Positions 35,005 to 44,421 of a stretch of 64,000 nucleotides of DNA are shown piece after piece; position 1 is the stretch's first letter; the number at the start of each line of letters is the position of its first letter. The DNA comes from Bacteroides cutis (GTDB lineage Bacteria; Bacteroidota; Bacteroidia; Bacteroidales; Bacteroidaceae): contig NZ_OEST01000006.1 of assembly GCF_900241005.1 (NCBI RefSeq), forward strand, positions 124,001-188,000, in the 5' to 3' direction. The translations under genes were made by a program, and so were the position numbers. The notes below the pieces were generated by a model. It worked only from the letters and a program-made list of their open reading frames with translations. It searched no databases and was not told the DNA's origin.

Positions 35005-37038
35005 ATGAAGCGAATACTTCTATTATTTGCGTTACTTCTTACTGCATCAGTAGTAGTTTGTGCCCAAACCGGAGATCGTTGGACCATCCAGGATGACGGT
35101 TCTATCCGTTGGGATATTTCAGGGAGTAAACTCCCTCACGAAGATCATGTCGAAATGAGTGGACAGATGCTTTCTGTCGTGCTCCGTTATGGGGTGGATG
35201 CCCAGCAGCGTTTTCATGTGAATCGCAGTTTGGTATTTCCTATGTTGCGTATGAAGCCGAACAAGACACAGAATAATTTGAAACAACGTTTTGATGTCAA
35301 TATACCTGCTATGGTGACTGTAGACGATCAGACACTTTTGAATGAAAAGGTCAGTGATATTACTTTTAACGGTTTGATGCGCGTAGAAAGTGACTACGGA
35401 TATATTTATCGTCGTAAGGAACTGAAGAAGGCGGTTCACGTAACGCGTTTGCTCTATCCCTCACCCAAGGATGCCCGCTATTGTGAAGAATATACTTTCA
35501 AGAATAACAGTGGTAACACGATAACCTTGCGTGTACCCGATTGGCATGTAACTTATACTACTCCGGAGGAAGCTGGTGTGTATGGAGCTTATCGTATCCA
35601 AGCGTCTCTTTCCAAAACAGGAACTTTCGTGTTGAAGCCGGGAGAGAAACTGGAGTTCTTCGCCGTATTCTCCGGTCATAAGGTTTCGGATGGTACGGAT
35701 AATACCGCTGTTTCCGGTTTCAATATTGAAGATGAGCGTAACGGGCGTCAGGTTTTGATCAATCAATGGTGGGGAAATCTTGTTCTTGATACCCCCGATC
35801 CTGTATTGAACCGTATGTTTGCCTTTGCCAAATTGCGCGGAGCCGAGAGTATTTACCGTACCAAAGGCGGTTTGATGCATGGTCCTGGTGGAGAGGCTTA
35901 TTATGCTGCTGTATGGGCAAATGACCAGGCAGAATATATTAATCCTTTCTTCCCTTTTCTTGGATATGAAGTTGGTAACCAATCGGCTTTGAATGCTTTC
36001 AGACATTTCGCCCGTTATATGAATTCGGAATATAAGCCTATTCCAAGTTCTATAATATCCGAAGGTGTCAGCTTCTGGCATGGGGCTAAAGATCGTGGAG
36101 ATGGAGCGATGATAGCCTACGGGGCTGCCCGCTATGCCCTGGCTCGTGGGGATAAGGAAGAAGCGCGTGAACTTTGGCCGCTTATAGAATGGTGTCTGGA
36201 GTATTGTAAACGTAAACTTACTCCTGACGGGGTGGTTGCTTCCAATTCCGATGAGCTGGAAAATCGTTTTCCTGCCGGTGATGCCAATCTCTGTACTTCT
36301 ACCTTATATTATGATGCTTTGCGTTCTGCCGCCTTGCTGGGACGCGAATTGGGTGTTCCGGCTAAACAGCTTTCTGCCTATACGGCGCAAGCCAAGGCAT
36401 TGGAACGTGCCATTGAAGCTCACTTTGGTTACGAAATAGAAGGATTTCATAGCTATCGCTATTATAAGGGGAATGATATTTTACGTTCCTGGATTTGTAT
36501 GCCGCTTGTAATGGGCATTTATACTCGTGCGCAAGGTACGATAGACGCTTTGTTTTCACCGCGTTTGTGGACGAATGACGGTTTGTTGACGCAGGCAGGT
36601 ACAGAGACTTTCTGGGATCGTTCTACCCTCTATGCTCTTCGTGGTACCATTGCCGCGGGTGAAGTGGAGAAGGGTATGGACTTTCTGAAAAAGTACTCTC
36701 ATCGCCGTCTTTTAGGAGACCATGTGCCTTATGCCATTGAAGCATGGCCCGAAGGAGATCAACGCCATTTGTCTGCTGAAAGTGGGTTGTATTGTAGAAT
36801 TTACACAGAAGGACTTTTCGGTATCCGTCCTGTAGGACTCAATAGCTTTGAAATGACACCTCGTTTGCCGCAGGAATGGGAATACATGAATTTGAATAGA
36901 ATACGTGCTTTCAATTCGGACTTTGATATCCGTGTTTCCCGTGCCGGAAAGAAACTGCATGTAGAAGTTGTAAAGGCTGGAAAGATTATTGTAAAGAAGA
37001 ATATAGAGGAAGGAACGACTCTTAAAGTACGGGTATAA
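35005..37038 (+). CDS. putative (alpha/alpha)6-barrel glycoside hydrolase, unassigned family
   Basis: 677 residues, secreted (signal ending near VVCAQ). The N-terminal third is a beta-sandwich (DRWTIQDDGSIRWDISG...). From about residue 250 the helical repeats with GGLMHGPGGEAYYAAVWAND, FPAGDANLCTSTLYYDAL and LTQAGTETFWDRSTLYAL are typical of six-hairpin glycosidases such as amylo-1,6-glucosidases, alpha-L-rhamnosidases and GH63 relatives. A small C-terminal beta domain follows. I cannot name the family. It is third in the GH31-GH36 unit, so a debranching or side-chain role on the same glycan is likely. Confidence 0.7.
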   Translation: MKRILLLFALLLTASVVVCAQTGDRWTIQDDGSIRWDISGSKLPHEDHVEMSGQMLSVVLRYGVDAQQRFHVNRSLVFPMLRMKPNKTQNNLKQRFDVNIPAMVTVDDQTLLNEKVSDITFNGLMRVESDYGYIYRRKELKKAVHVTRLLYPSPKDARYCEEYTFKNNSGNTITLRVPDWHVTYTTPEEAGVYGAYRIQASLSKTGTFVLKPGEKLEFFAVFSGHKVSDGTDNTAVSGFNIEDERNGRQVLINQWWGNLVLDTPDPVLNRMFAFAKLRGAESIYRTKGGLMHGPGGEAYYAAVWANDQAEYINPFFPFLGYEVGNQSALNAFRHFARYMNSEYKPIPSSIISEGVSFWHGAKDRGDGAMIAYGAARYALARGDKEEARELWPLIEWCLEYCKRKLTPDGVVASNSDELENRFPAGDANLCTSTLYYDALRSAALLGRELGVPAKQLSAYTAQAKALERAIEAHFGYEIEGFHSYRYYKGNDILRSWICMPLVMGIYTRAQGTIDALFSPRLWTNDGLLTQAGTETFWDRSTLYALRGTIAAGEVEKGMDFLKKYSHRRLLGDHVPYAIEAWPEGDQRHLSAESGLYCRIYTEGLFGIRPVGLNSFEMTPRLPQEWEYMNLNRIRAFNSDFDIRVSRAGKKLHVEVVKAGKIIVKKNIEEGTTLKVRV

Positions 37039-37045
37039 ATAAGAT

Positions 37046-37069
37046 TTGAGACTTTTTTGTCTGTCTCAA
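37046..37069 (+). terminator. hairpin after the GH31-GH36 unit
   Basis: TTGAGAC and GTCTCAA form a perfect 7-bp inverted repeat with a 10-base T-rich loop, eight bases after the stop. The downstream sequence is T-rich but has no long T-run. Confidence 0.5.
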
Positions 37070-37111
37070 TTCCTATTTTATCCGTCTCTTTTTAGTTTAT
37101 CTATTATAAAA

Positions 37112-37155
37112 TGTGGCAAGCTATTATGGCTTGTCACATACATTCTTTATATTTG
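37112..37155 (+). promoter_or_regulatory. dyad and -7 box upstream of HTCS 1
   Basis: TGTGGCAAGC and GCTTGTCACA form a 10-bp inverted repeat (one G-T mismatch) around a 7-base loop at 37112-37138. TATATTTG (a TAnnTTTG match) follows at 37148-37155, 25 bases before the ATG. The dyad is well placed to act as an operator for the sensor gene itself; it does not resemble the 18-base element seen elsewhere. Confidence 0.5.
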
Positions 37156-37179
37156 TACGGTAAATAATCTAATACCGTA

Positions 37180-40100
37180 ATGAAACGTAAATTTCTATTC
37201 GTCCTTATAATTTTCTGGGTTGCTTTTTCCGTACAGGCAGACCATTTTAAATATTCTTTTTTTTATAGTGCGGGGATGAATGAAGGTATATCGCAATTAT
37301 CCGTAATGGCGATGTGTCAGGATACTCGCGGATATCTTTGGTTGGGTACACGTAATGGCCTGAACCGTTATAATGGCAGTACATATACTGTATATACTCA
37401 TCACTCGGGCGATTCTTTAAGTCTGGCAGATAATGAGATTTCAAGTTTGGCAGAACAAGGTGAACGATATTTGTGGATAGGAACAAGCCATGGAGTCAGC
37501 CGCTTATCTTTGGAGACAGATAGTATACGTAACTATTATACAAAAGACGGGCTTTCTTCAGAAAGTATACTTACTGTTTATGTAGACCGCCATCAGCAAG
37601 TATGGGTGGGCAGTTATTCGGGACTTTGCCGTTATATTCCGGAAAAAGACCGTTTTGAAAAAGTCTCTTTTACAAAAGGCAATCCATCCGTGACGGCTAT
37701 GATGGAGGACAGTACGGGGAAGTTTTGGATAGGGACTGGGCAAAACGGAGTTTTTCTTTGTAGCAGTAAGATGCAATTTATAAAGCATTTCTGTGAAAAA
37801 GACGGCTCTCTTGTTGGGCGTCGGGTTACATCTTTGTACGAGGATGCCTATCATCGTGTATGGGCGGGTACGAATCCCGGTGGAGTTACACGGATAGACC
37901 CTCATACGTATACCGCCGTATGCTATACGAGTAAGAACAGTGGATTGAAAAATAATTATGTTCGCTGTATGGCTGAATGGAATGGGGAATTGCTGATGGG
38001 AACCTATGACGGTATATATTCTTTTAATCAGTTTGATAATAAGATTACTAAGGTCGGTGGATATGGCGACTGGACTAAGCCGCTGGGACACTATTCTATC
38101 TATTCTTTCTGTCTCGACCGTATGGGTACGCTCTGGATTGGTACTTATGCCGGAGGCGTATCCCGATTGAGTACTTTTTCATCACGTTTTGTACGTCATG
38201 CACCTGGGGATTGGAATAATATACAAACAGGAATTTATGGTACGGCTTGTTACGACCGGGATAATAATCTGTGGGTAGCAACAGAAGGTTATGGTTTGTT
38301 GAATTATGATATTTCTACCGGGGAAACTCATTTTTATCTGATTGATTCTTCGGCATACTCCGTTTATAATGCCAATGTGATAAAATCGGTCTTTGCAGAG
38401 AAAGACTGTATTTGGTGTGGTACTACTAAAGGCGAGATCTATCGTTTTGATCTGAAAACGCGCACTTTTAAGCTATTCTACCGTTTTTCTTCACCTTTGT
38501 CAGTTTATTCTATAATACGTGATTTTTCCGGTAATTTGTGGGTAGGTGCTTCCAGTGGAAAGTATTCTTTGGTATGTTTTACTCCCTCGGGTGAGTTGAT
38601 CGAGAAGTGGGTGGATCCTTCGGGAAAGGAGTTACCTGTGTATTCGGTAAGATACCTGTTTGAAGAGCGTCCGGGGGTATTATTGATTGGAACCCGGGGG
38701 CGTGGACTTTTACGTATGGAGATAGGTACAGTGGATGAGAAAAATAAGAAGATGGTTGGTTCCCTGGTTTCTTACACTATGGGAAACACTGATATTCGAC
38801 ATCGGTTGAACAGTAATTATATTTCTTCTATATTGCGTACACGGAGTAATGAATTGTGGATTTCTACCTATGGAGGTGGATTGTATCGTATGGATGACGA
38901 TGGGAATATTGAAAAGACCGTAACGGGTGAGGATGGATTAATGAGTAATACTATCTGTAATCTGGTAGAAGGCGCAGATAATACGTTATGGATGAGCACG
39001 GATAAAGGTATAACAGGTTATTCTTTGGAAGATGGCAATATAAGGAATTATCCATTCTCTAATGGTATTCAAATACGTGAATTTACTTTGCATGGTGGGG
39101 TGGCTCTGCCTGATGGTACTGTTTGCTTGACGGGGAATGATGGATTTATTACATTCTATACACCCGAAATGCCTGCAAATTCATTTGTACCACCTGTTGT
39201 ACTGGAGGATTTCCAGGTTAATAACCGTATGGTGTCCGTAGGGGATGAAACTGGCATTCTGAACTGTGTATTAGATTATACGAAAGAGGTTCGTTTGAGT
39301 TATGATCAGAATAATATAGCGATAGGATACCGTGCGTTGAACTTTATTAATTCTTCCATGAACAGATATGCGTATCGATTGGAAGGATATGATAAAGGTT
39401 GGAATGAAGTAGAAGGACGTACTACTGCTTATTATACCAAATTACCCTCCGGAACTTATACATTCCATGTGAAAGCATCTAATAATGATGGTGTTTGGAA
39501 TGAAGAAGGGCGTACATTAAAAATCATTATTGCTCCACCTTTGTGGGCAACATGGTATGCGTATATGCTGTATGGCTTATTAGTGATCGCAATAATATTT
39601 GTAATATTTTATTATTATAATATGCGTCGTATCTGGCGTGAAAAGCTTCGTGTTGAGCAACGAGAAAAACAACAGCAGGAAGAATTTCATCAGGCAAAAA
39701 TGCGTTTGTTTACCAATCTTGCTCATGAATTACGTACGCCATTGACACTGATTATTACACCTTTCGAAGAGTTGGTGAGACGAGTGGATATTGGTGCGAG
39801 TCTGCATTCCCAATTGATGGTGATTTATAAGAATGCCCAACGTTTGTTGTTGCTTGTCAACCAATTGATGGATTTGCAGAAGAACCAGAGTGGGTCAATG
39901 GAGTTGCGAGTGAGTAAAGGAAATGTGTGTGAGTTTATTCGTGAAATTTATTATGCTTTTAAACAGATCGCTCAGACTAACGAAGTAAACTTTACTTTAA
40001 AATGCAATCCTGACTCGTTTGTAGCATGGTATGATAAGACTTTGTTGGAAAAAGTGGTGTTTAATCTACTTTCTAATGCTTTTAAGTACACACCTGCAGG

Positions 40101-41265
40101 GAAAAATATCCACATGGAAGTGGAATATGATCAAGAACGTGGCCGTATTATATTGCGTGTGGAAGATTCAGGATGTGGAATTCCTAAGGAAGAGCGTGAG
40201 AAGATATTTACTCCTTTCTATCAGGTACCTGAAACTTCCGGCGTGAATATTTCCGGAACGGGTATCGGATTGAGTCTGGTGTATTCTATTGTAGAACTTC
40301 ATAAAGGAAGTATTAAGATTGAAGATCGTGCAAATGGTGAGGATGGTACGGTGTTTATTGTGGAATTGCCAGCTACGGCAGATGCCTTTACTGAAAAGGA
40401 AAAGGATGTGATGCCGATGGAAACGATTGGTGATACGGCCTTGGCACAACCGGTAGAGGTGAAACCTGCACCGCGATTACCGGGAGATATCCAAAAAAAG
40501 CCTGTTATCCTTATAGTAGAAGATGATAAGGGTGTACGTGATTATTTGCATCAGTCTTTGGAAGCTGATTATGAGATATTGGAGGCTTCTAATGGTCTGA
40601 AGGGGTATGAACGTGCAGTTCAGGATTTTCCTGACCTGATATTGAGCGATATAATGATGCCTAAGCGAAACGGTCTGGAACTCTGTGCAATGGTGAAAGA
40701 AGATGTAAGAATTGGACATATTCCTGTGATACTAATGACGGCACGTTCTATGGTGGTACATATCAAAGAAGGTTTTCAAGCAGGCGCTGACGATTATATC
40801 ATCAAACCTTTCAGTATGGATATACTTCGTATTCGTATACATAGTTTGTTGCAGTCACGCCAGCAACTGAAGAAGCTTTATGGGCGACACTTCTCTCCTG
40901 AGGTTGTAGGTACCGCAATGGTCTCTGCTGATGAACGTTTTTCACAGAAATTGTATGAGGTGATAGAGAAACATATTTCTGATCCTGAACTATCCATTGA
41001 GATACTTTGTCAGGAAATAGGTATCAGTCGTGCAAACCTGTATCGTAAGATAAAGGCGATATCTGAATTGTCACCGACCGAACTGATACGTAATAAACGA
41101 TTGGAAGTGGCGATGAAATATTTGAAAGAAACGGATATGACTATCTCGGACATCGCTGCTGCTTTGGGATTTAGTAGCCATTCTTATTTTTCTAATTCTT
41201 TCAAAGCTTTATATGGTATGTCGCCATCAGAATTTATGCAGACTAATATCAAGTCGAAAAAATAA
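37180..41265 (+). CDS. hybrid two-component system sensor/regulator 1 (HTCS)
   Basis: 1361 residues combining sensor and regulator in one chain. A signal peptide is followed by a periplasmic double beta-propeller of Reg_prop repeats (about 25-680; recurring LWLGTRNGLNRY, LWIGTSHGVSRL, VWAGTNPGG), a Y_Y_Y domain (about 690-790, ending KIIIAPPLW), one transmembrane helix, a HisKA domain with phospho-acceptor His849 in AHELRTPL, a HATPase domain (DSGCGIP, GTGIGLSL), a receiver with Asp1157 in LSDIMMPKRNG, and a C-terminal AraC-type DNA-binding domain (about 1260-1361). HTCS proteins sense oligosaccharides in the periplasm and activate nearby degradation genes. It stands between the glycosidase block and the cytochrome operon, and is the likely binder of the 18-base element. 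Confidence 0.95.
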   Translation: MKRKFLFVLIIFWVAFSVQADHFKYSFFYSAGMNEGISQLSVMAMCQDTRGYLWLGTRNGLNRYNGSTYTVYTHHSGDSLSLADNEISSLAEQGERYLWIGTSHGVSRLSLETDSIRNYYTKDGLSSESILTVYVDRHQQVWVGSYSGLCRYIPEKDRFEKVSFTKGNPSVTAMMEDSTGKFWIGTGQNGVFLCSSKMQFIKHFCEKDGSLVGRRVTSLYEDAYHRVWAGTNPGGVTRIDPHTYTAVCYTSKNSGLKNNYVRCMAEWNGELLMGTYDGIYSFNQFDNKITKVGGYGDWTKPLGHYSIYSFCLDRMGTLWIGTYAGGVSRLSTFSSRFVRHAPGDWNNIQTGIYGTACYDRDNNLWVATEGYGLLNYDISTGETHFYLIDSSAYSVYNANVIKSVFAEKDCIWCGTTKGEIYRFDLKTRTFKLFYRFSSPLSVYSIIRDFSGNLWVGASSGKYSLVCFTPSGELIEKWVDPSGKELPVYSVRYLFEERPGVLLIGTRGRGLLRMEIGTVDEKNKKMVGSLVSYTMGNTDIRHRLNSNYISSILRTRSNELWISTYGGGLYRMDDDGNIEKTVTGEDGLMSNTICNLVEGADNTLWMSTDKGITGYSLEDGNIRNYPFSNGIQIREFTLHGGVALPDGTVCLTGNDGFITFYTPEMPANSFVPPVVLEDFQVNNRMVSVGDETGILNCVLDYTKEVRLSYDQNNIAIGYRALNFINSSMNRYAYRLEGYDKGWNEVEGRTTAYYTKLPSGTYTFHVKASNNDGVWNEEGRTLKIIIAPPLWATWYAYMLYGLLVIAIIFVIFYYYNMRRIWREKLRVEQREKQQQEEFHQAKMRLFTNLAHELRTPLTLIITPFEELVRRVDIGASLHSQLMVIYKNAQRLLLLVNQLMDLQKNQSGSMELRVSKGNVCEFIREIYYAFKQIAQTNEVNFTLKCNPDSFVAWYDKTLLEKVVFNLLSNAFKYTPAGKNIHMEVEYDQERGRIILRVEDSGCGIPKEEREKIFTPFYQVPETSGVNISGTGIGLSLVYSIVELHKGSIKIEDRANGEDGTVFIVELPATADAFTEKEKDVMPMETIGDTALAQPVEVKPAPRLPGDIQKKPVILIVEDDKGVRDYLHQSLEADYEILEASNGLKGYERAVQDFPDLILSDIMMPKRNGLELCAMVKEDVRIGHIPVILMTARSMVVHIKEGFQAGADDYIIKPFSMDILRIRIHSLLQSRQQLKKLYGRHFSPEVVGTAMVSADERFSQKLYEVIEKHISDPELSIEILCQEIGISRANLYRKIKAISELSPTELIRNKRLEVAMKYLKETDMTISDIAAALGFSSHSYFSNSFKALYGMSPSEFMQTNIKSKK

Positions 41266-41287
41266 AATGACCTGTCTCAAAAAACTA

Positions 41288-41309
41288 TATTCATTGTCTT
41301 AAATGAATA
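41288..41309. repeat. 8-bp inverted repeat after HTCS 1
   Basis: TATTCATT and AATGAATA form a perfect 8-bp inverted repeat with a 6-base loop, 23 bases past the HTCS stop and 12 bases before the 18-base element. It may be a weak terminator or part of the regulatory region. Confidence 0.4.
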
Positions 41310-41320
41310 AGGAAGAAGTT

Positions 41321-41388
41321 TTTTGTACATTATTGCAAGTCGATGAGACGTTATTATAAGCTCTGTATACTGTTTTGTGTTATTTTTG
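41321..41388 (+). promoter_or_regulatory. candidate HTCS operator plus -7 box upstream of cytochrome operon (site B)
   Basis: TTTTGTACATTATTGCAA at 41321-41338 matches site A at 15 of 18 positions. Exactly 42 bases separate its end from TATTTTTG (TAnnTTTG) at 41381-41388; this is twice the 21-base spacing of sites A and C. Transcription would start near 41395, which supports the ATG at 41419 for the first gene. Confidence 0.55.
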
Positions 41389-41418
41389 CGTGTGATTAAA
41401 AAGCTTAATTTGATAACT

Positions 41419-43212
41419 ATGAAATATAGAAACTGTAAATTAACAAAAATTGTTTTGCCTATCGTTTTAGTGGTAGTTGCGTTTGCTTTTACTACTCATA
41501 CAATGGAACAGCCTGAAGGTGATCCATTGTTTATAACAAGTATAGTTCCATATAAATCAGGAATGGTTGTTACACAAAAGGGTAATAAGAAAGTGACGAT
41601 TTACTCGTCTGATTATAAGGAACGTTTGCAGGAATGGAGTTTGGATGAAATACCTACAGGTGTTGCTATAGATGGTGAACGGATTATCGTAACGGTGGCG
41701 GGTGAAAATAAAAATGGGGTTTATTTCCTTTCAACTTCTGATCCGTTGGATAAAAGTTTTATAGCGACAGCCTCAGGTGCATGTGCACCGTTGTTGGATG
41801 CGCAAACAGGAAATTTGTATGTCTGTAATCAGTTTGCAGGAACAGTTTCTGAGATAGATAAAAATGAAAAGAAGATATTGAGAACGGTACATGTCCTGCG
41901 TGAGCCTAAATCTATAGTTTCAGATGCTAAAGGTAAGCATTTGTTTGTCGCGAATTTTCTTCCGGCACAGCGTGCGGATGTAGATACTGTAGCGGCTTGT
42001 GTATCGGTAATCGATAAGGATAATTTTCAAAAGATAAAAGATATACAATTGGCGAATGGAAGTAATGCTCTGCGGGGAATGACTATTTCGCCTGACGGAC
42101 GTTATTTGTTGATTACTCATAATTTGGGACGTTTTCAAGTACCTACTTCGCAGTTACAGCAAGGATGGATGAATACGAGTGCTATGAGTGTTGTGAATTT
42201 GGAGACACTGAATTTTGAAGGTCCTGTATTGCTGGACGAACCCGAACGTGGTGCTGCCGGTATCTGGGATGTGAAATGTACGGATGACAAAATTGTAGTC
42301 AGCCATTCGGGAACACATGAAATTAGTGTGATAGATTATCCGGCATTCGTACAAAAATTTGAGCAGTATCCACAGAAAGATGCTTTGGCTTATGATTTAC
42401 GTTTTTTGTATGGTATGCGTCAAAGAATTGCATTGGTCGGTAACGGTCCAAGATGTTTTATGATTAAGGATGGGAATGCTGTGGTGCCTACTTATTTTTC
42501 TGATACTTTGAATGTAGTAAATTTGAATTCTGCTTCTGTTCAACCGATTGCTATGGTGAAGAATAGAGTGGAAAGCCGTATACATAAAGGAGAAAAGTAT
42601 TTTAATGATGCTGAATATTGTTTTCAGAATTGGCAATCTTGTAATGGTTGTCATCCCGGTGATGCCCGTATGGATGCTATGAATTGGGATTTGATGAATG
42701 ATGGTATCGGTAATTCAAAGAATTGCAAGAGTTTACTACTTTCTCATGTTACTCCTCCGGCTATGATTTCTGGAATACGCGCTTCTTCTTATGTAGCTGT
42801 ACGTACTGGGTATAAATTTATTCAGTTTATAGATTTGCCTGAAGAATATGCCACTTGCGTAGATGAATATCTTTTGTCCTTAAAGCCGCTCCCAAGTCCT
42901 TATTTAGTGAATGGGGAATTATCAGAGAAAGCAAAACGGGGACGTAAGGTCTTTGAAAAATTTAAATGTGACGAATGTCATTCCGGACCTTATTATACGG
43001 ATATGAAGATGCATCGTATAGGTGAGGATGTTGAGTTTGAGCAAGGTTGGGATACTCCTACTTTAAGAGAAGTGTGGCGCACTGCTCCTTACTTATTTGA
43101 TGGAAGAGCGGCTACGATGAAAGAAGTTTTTGAAGTATACAAACATGGTATAGACAAGAAAATATCATCGAAAGAAGCTGATGAACTTGCTGAATATGTG
43201 AATTCACTCTGA
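41419..43212 (+). CDS. beta-propeller / diheme c-type cytochrome fusion
   Basis: 597 residues from the ATG at 41419; an earlier in-frame ATG lies upstream of the predicted promoter. A hydrophobic leader (VLPIVLVVVAFAF) exports it or anchors it facing the periplasm. Residues about 40-370 form a YVTN/lactonase-type propeller (LFVANFLPAQR, LYVCNQFAGTVSEID). The C-terminal part has two haem-attachment motifs, CNGCH at 408-412 and CDECH at 517-521, with surroundings like the MauG/cytochrome c peroxidase family (RGRKVFEKFKCDECHSGPYY, FDGRAATMKEVFEVY). It is probably a periplasmic oxidoreductase or electron acceptor. c-type cytochromes are rare in gut Bacteroides glycan loci. It is first in the operon, under site B. 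Confidence 0.8.
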   Translation: MKYRNCKLTKIVLPIVLVVVAFAFTTHTMEQPEGDPLFITSIVPYKSGMVVTQKGNKKVTIYSSDYKERLQEWSLDEIPTGVAIDGERIIVTVAGENKNGVYFLSTSDPLDKSFIATASGACAPLLDAQTGNLYVCNQFAGTVSEIDKNEKKILRTVHVLREPKSIVSDAKGKHLFVANFLPAQRADVDTVAACVSVIDKDNFQKIKDIQLANGSNALRGMTISPDGRYLLITHNLGRFQVPTSQLQQGWMNTSAMSVVNLETLNFEGPVLLDEPERGAAGIWDVKCTDDKIVVSHSGTHEISVIDYPAFVQKFEQYPQKDALAYDLRFLYGMRQRIALVGNGPRCFMIKDGNAVVPTYFSDTLNVVNLNSASVQPIAMVKNRVESRIHKGEKYFNDAEYCFQNWQSCNGCHPGDARMDAMNWDLMNDGIGNSKNCKSLLLSHVTPPAMISGIRASSYVAVRTGYKFIQFIDLPEEYATCVDEYLLSLKPLPSPYLVNGELSEKAKRGRKVFEKFKCDECHSGPYYTDMKMHRIGEDVEFEQGWDTPTLREVWRTAPYLFDGRAATMKEVFEVYKHGIDKKISSKEADELAEYVNSL

Positions 43213-43241
43213 TGATATGTACTGTATACAGAAAGAAAACT

Positions 43242-44396
43242 ATGATTGCTAAAGAAGAAAATATAGAGATAATACATCGTTTTTTTCAGACGGAAAAAGC
43301 ACCTTTGGGTGAAATGGTAGCTAAGTTGTTGGAACAGTATGTCGCAATTTATTTGCCTGTACGTATGGTCTTCTTTGGGGCATCTACGGACAATGAAGAG
43401 TATGTTTCCCAATTTGCTTTTTTGAAGGAGGCTGTAGCAAGAGTATTCCCTACAGAAAGACCTTTGGTAAGTTATGTTGCCCAACCTGTCGATACGGAAG
43501 GTATCGCTATGGAAGTGCATGAAGTGGTGTTGACTGGACTGGATGTGGTTTCTTATCGGAATTATACTGATATACCTTATATAATAGTAGAACGTGAAGG
43601 CTGTAAACGCTTGTTTCTGGGTGGAGTGATAGCTGATGTGCTGCATCAAAGTATTCGTGAGCAGTCCGATGATGTCTTTGCACATATTAACCGGGTGTTA
43701 CAAAAGGAACAAATGCCGGTTTCTGCTATTGTTCGTCAATGGAATTATATTGAGAAGATTACGGAATATGATGTTTCTGGGCATCAGCATTATCAAGATT
43801 TCAATGATGCGCGTTCTTTGTTCTATGAAAATGTAGAATGGAAAACAGGTTACCCAGCAGCAACGGGGATAGGTACTCAATGGGGAGGTATTATGATAGA
43901 TATGGATGTGCTTCTTTGTGAGGATGAAACAGTACTGGTAGTAGGAGTGGATAATCCATTACAGGTAGCTGCACATGCTTATTCTCAGAATGTGTTATTG
44001 GGAGAAACGGTATTGCAACAGAAGACAACTCCTAAGTTTGAACGTGCTAAAGCTGTATGGAAAGAGGATCATGGTTTTATCTATATATCAGGAACAGCAG
44101 CCATCCGTGGAGAACTTAGCTTGGATGGGGTTGGTATAGAAGAACAAACATTGACAACTTTGGAAAATATCGAATACCTGGTTTCTGCAGAGAATTTGAA
44201 ACATACTGGTGTTCCGGTTACTATGGATAGTGAGTTGATAAATTTTCGTGTATATGTAAAACATTGGGAGGATTTGGAAAAAGCCAGAAAAGTAGTGGAA
44301 ATGAGATATCCTAATTTACCTGTTATCTATACATTAACAGATGTATGCCGTTCGGAGTTGCTGATAGAAATAGAAGGAATGGGAATACTTCAATAG
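43242..44396 (+). CDS. chorismatase/RidA-like protein
   Basis: About 384 residues from the ATG at 43242. An in-frame ATG at 43212 overlaps the previous stop (TGATG) and would add ten residues; translational coupling favours that one, composition the later one. No signal peptide is seen. The C-terminal half has features I associate with FkbO/Hyg5-type chorismatases of the YjgF/RidA fold: RQWNYIEKI, FNDARSLFYEN, GYPAATGIGTQWGG, FIYISGTAAIRGE and QTLTTLENIEYLV. Those enzymes hydrolyse chorismate or act on related cyclic acids. Here the context (sugar kinase, aldolase) suggests another small carbonyl or enol substrate, so chorismate is not assumed. Assignment is by motif recognition only. Confidence 0.5.
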   Translation: MIAKEENIEIIHRFFQTEKAPLGEMVAKLLEQYVAIYLPVRMVFFGASTDNEEYVSQFAFLKEAVARVFPTERPLVSYVAQPVDTEGIAMEVHEVVLTGLDVVSYRNYTDIPYIIVEREGCKRLFLGGVIADVLHQSIREQSDDVFAHINRVLQKEQMPVSAIVRQWNYIEKITEYDVSGHQHYQDFNDARSLFYENVEWKTGYPAATGIGTQWGGIMIDMDVLLCEDETVLVVGVDNPLQVAAHAYSQNVLLGETVLQQKTTPKFERAKAVWKEDHGFIYISGTAAIRGELSLDGVGIEEQTLTTLENIEYLVSAENLKHTGVPVTMDSELINFRVYVKHWEDLEKARKVVEMRYPNLPVIYTLTDVCRSELLIEIEGMGILQ

Positions 44397-44421
44397 AAAA
44401 ACCAATATAAATAAAAATAAT

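Noticed and set aside
41272..41350. TGTCTCA and TGAGACG as a possible long-range stem around operator B
   Set aside because: The arms are only about five to seven bases and over 60 bases apart; such pairs are expected by chance.
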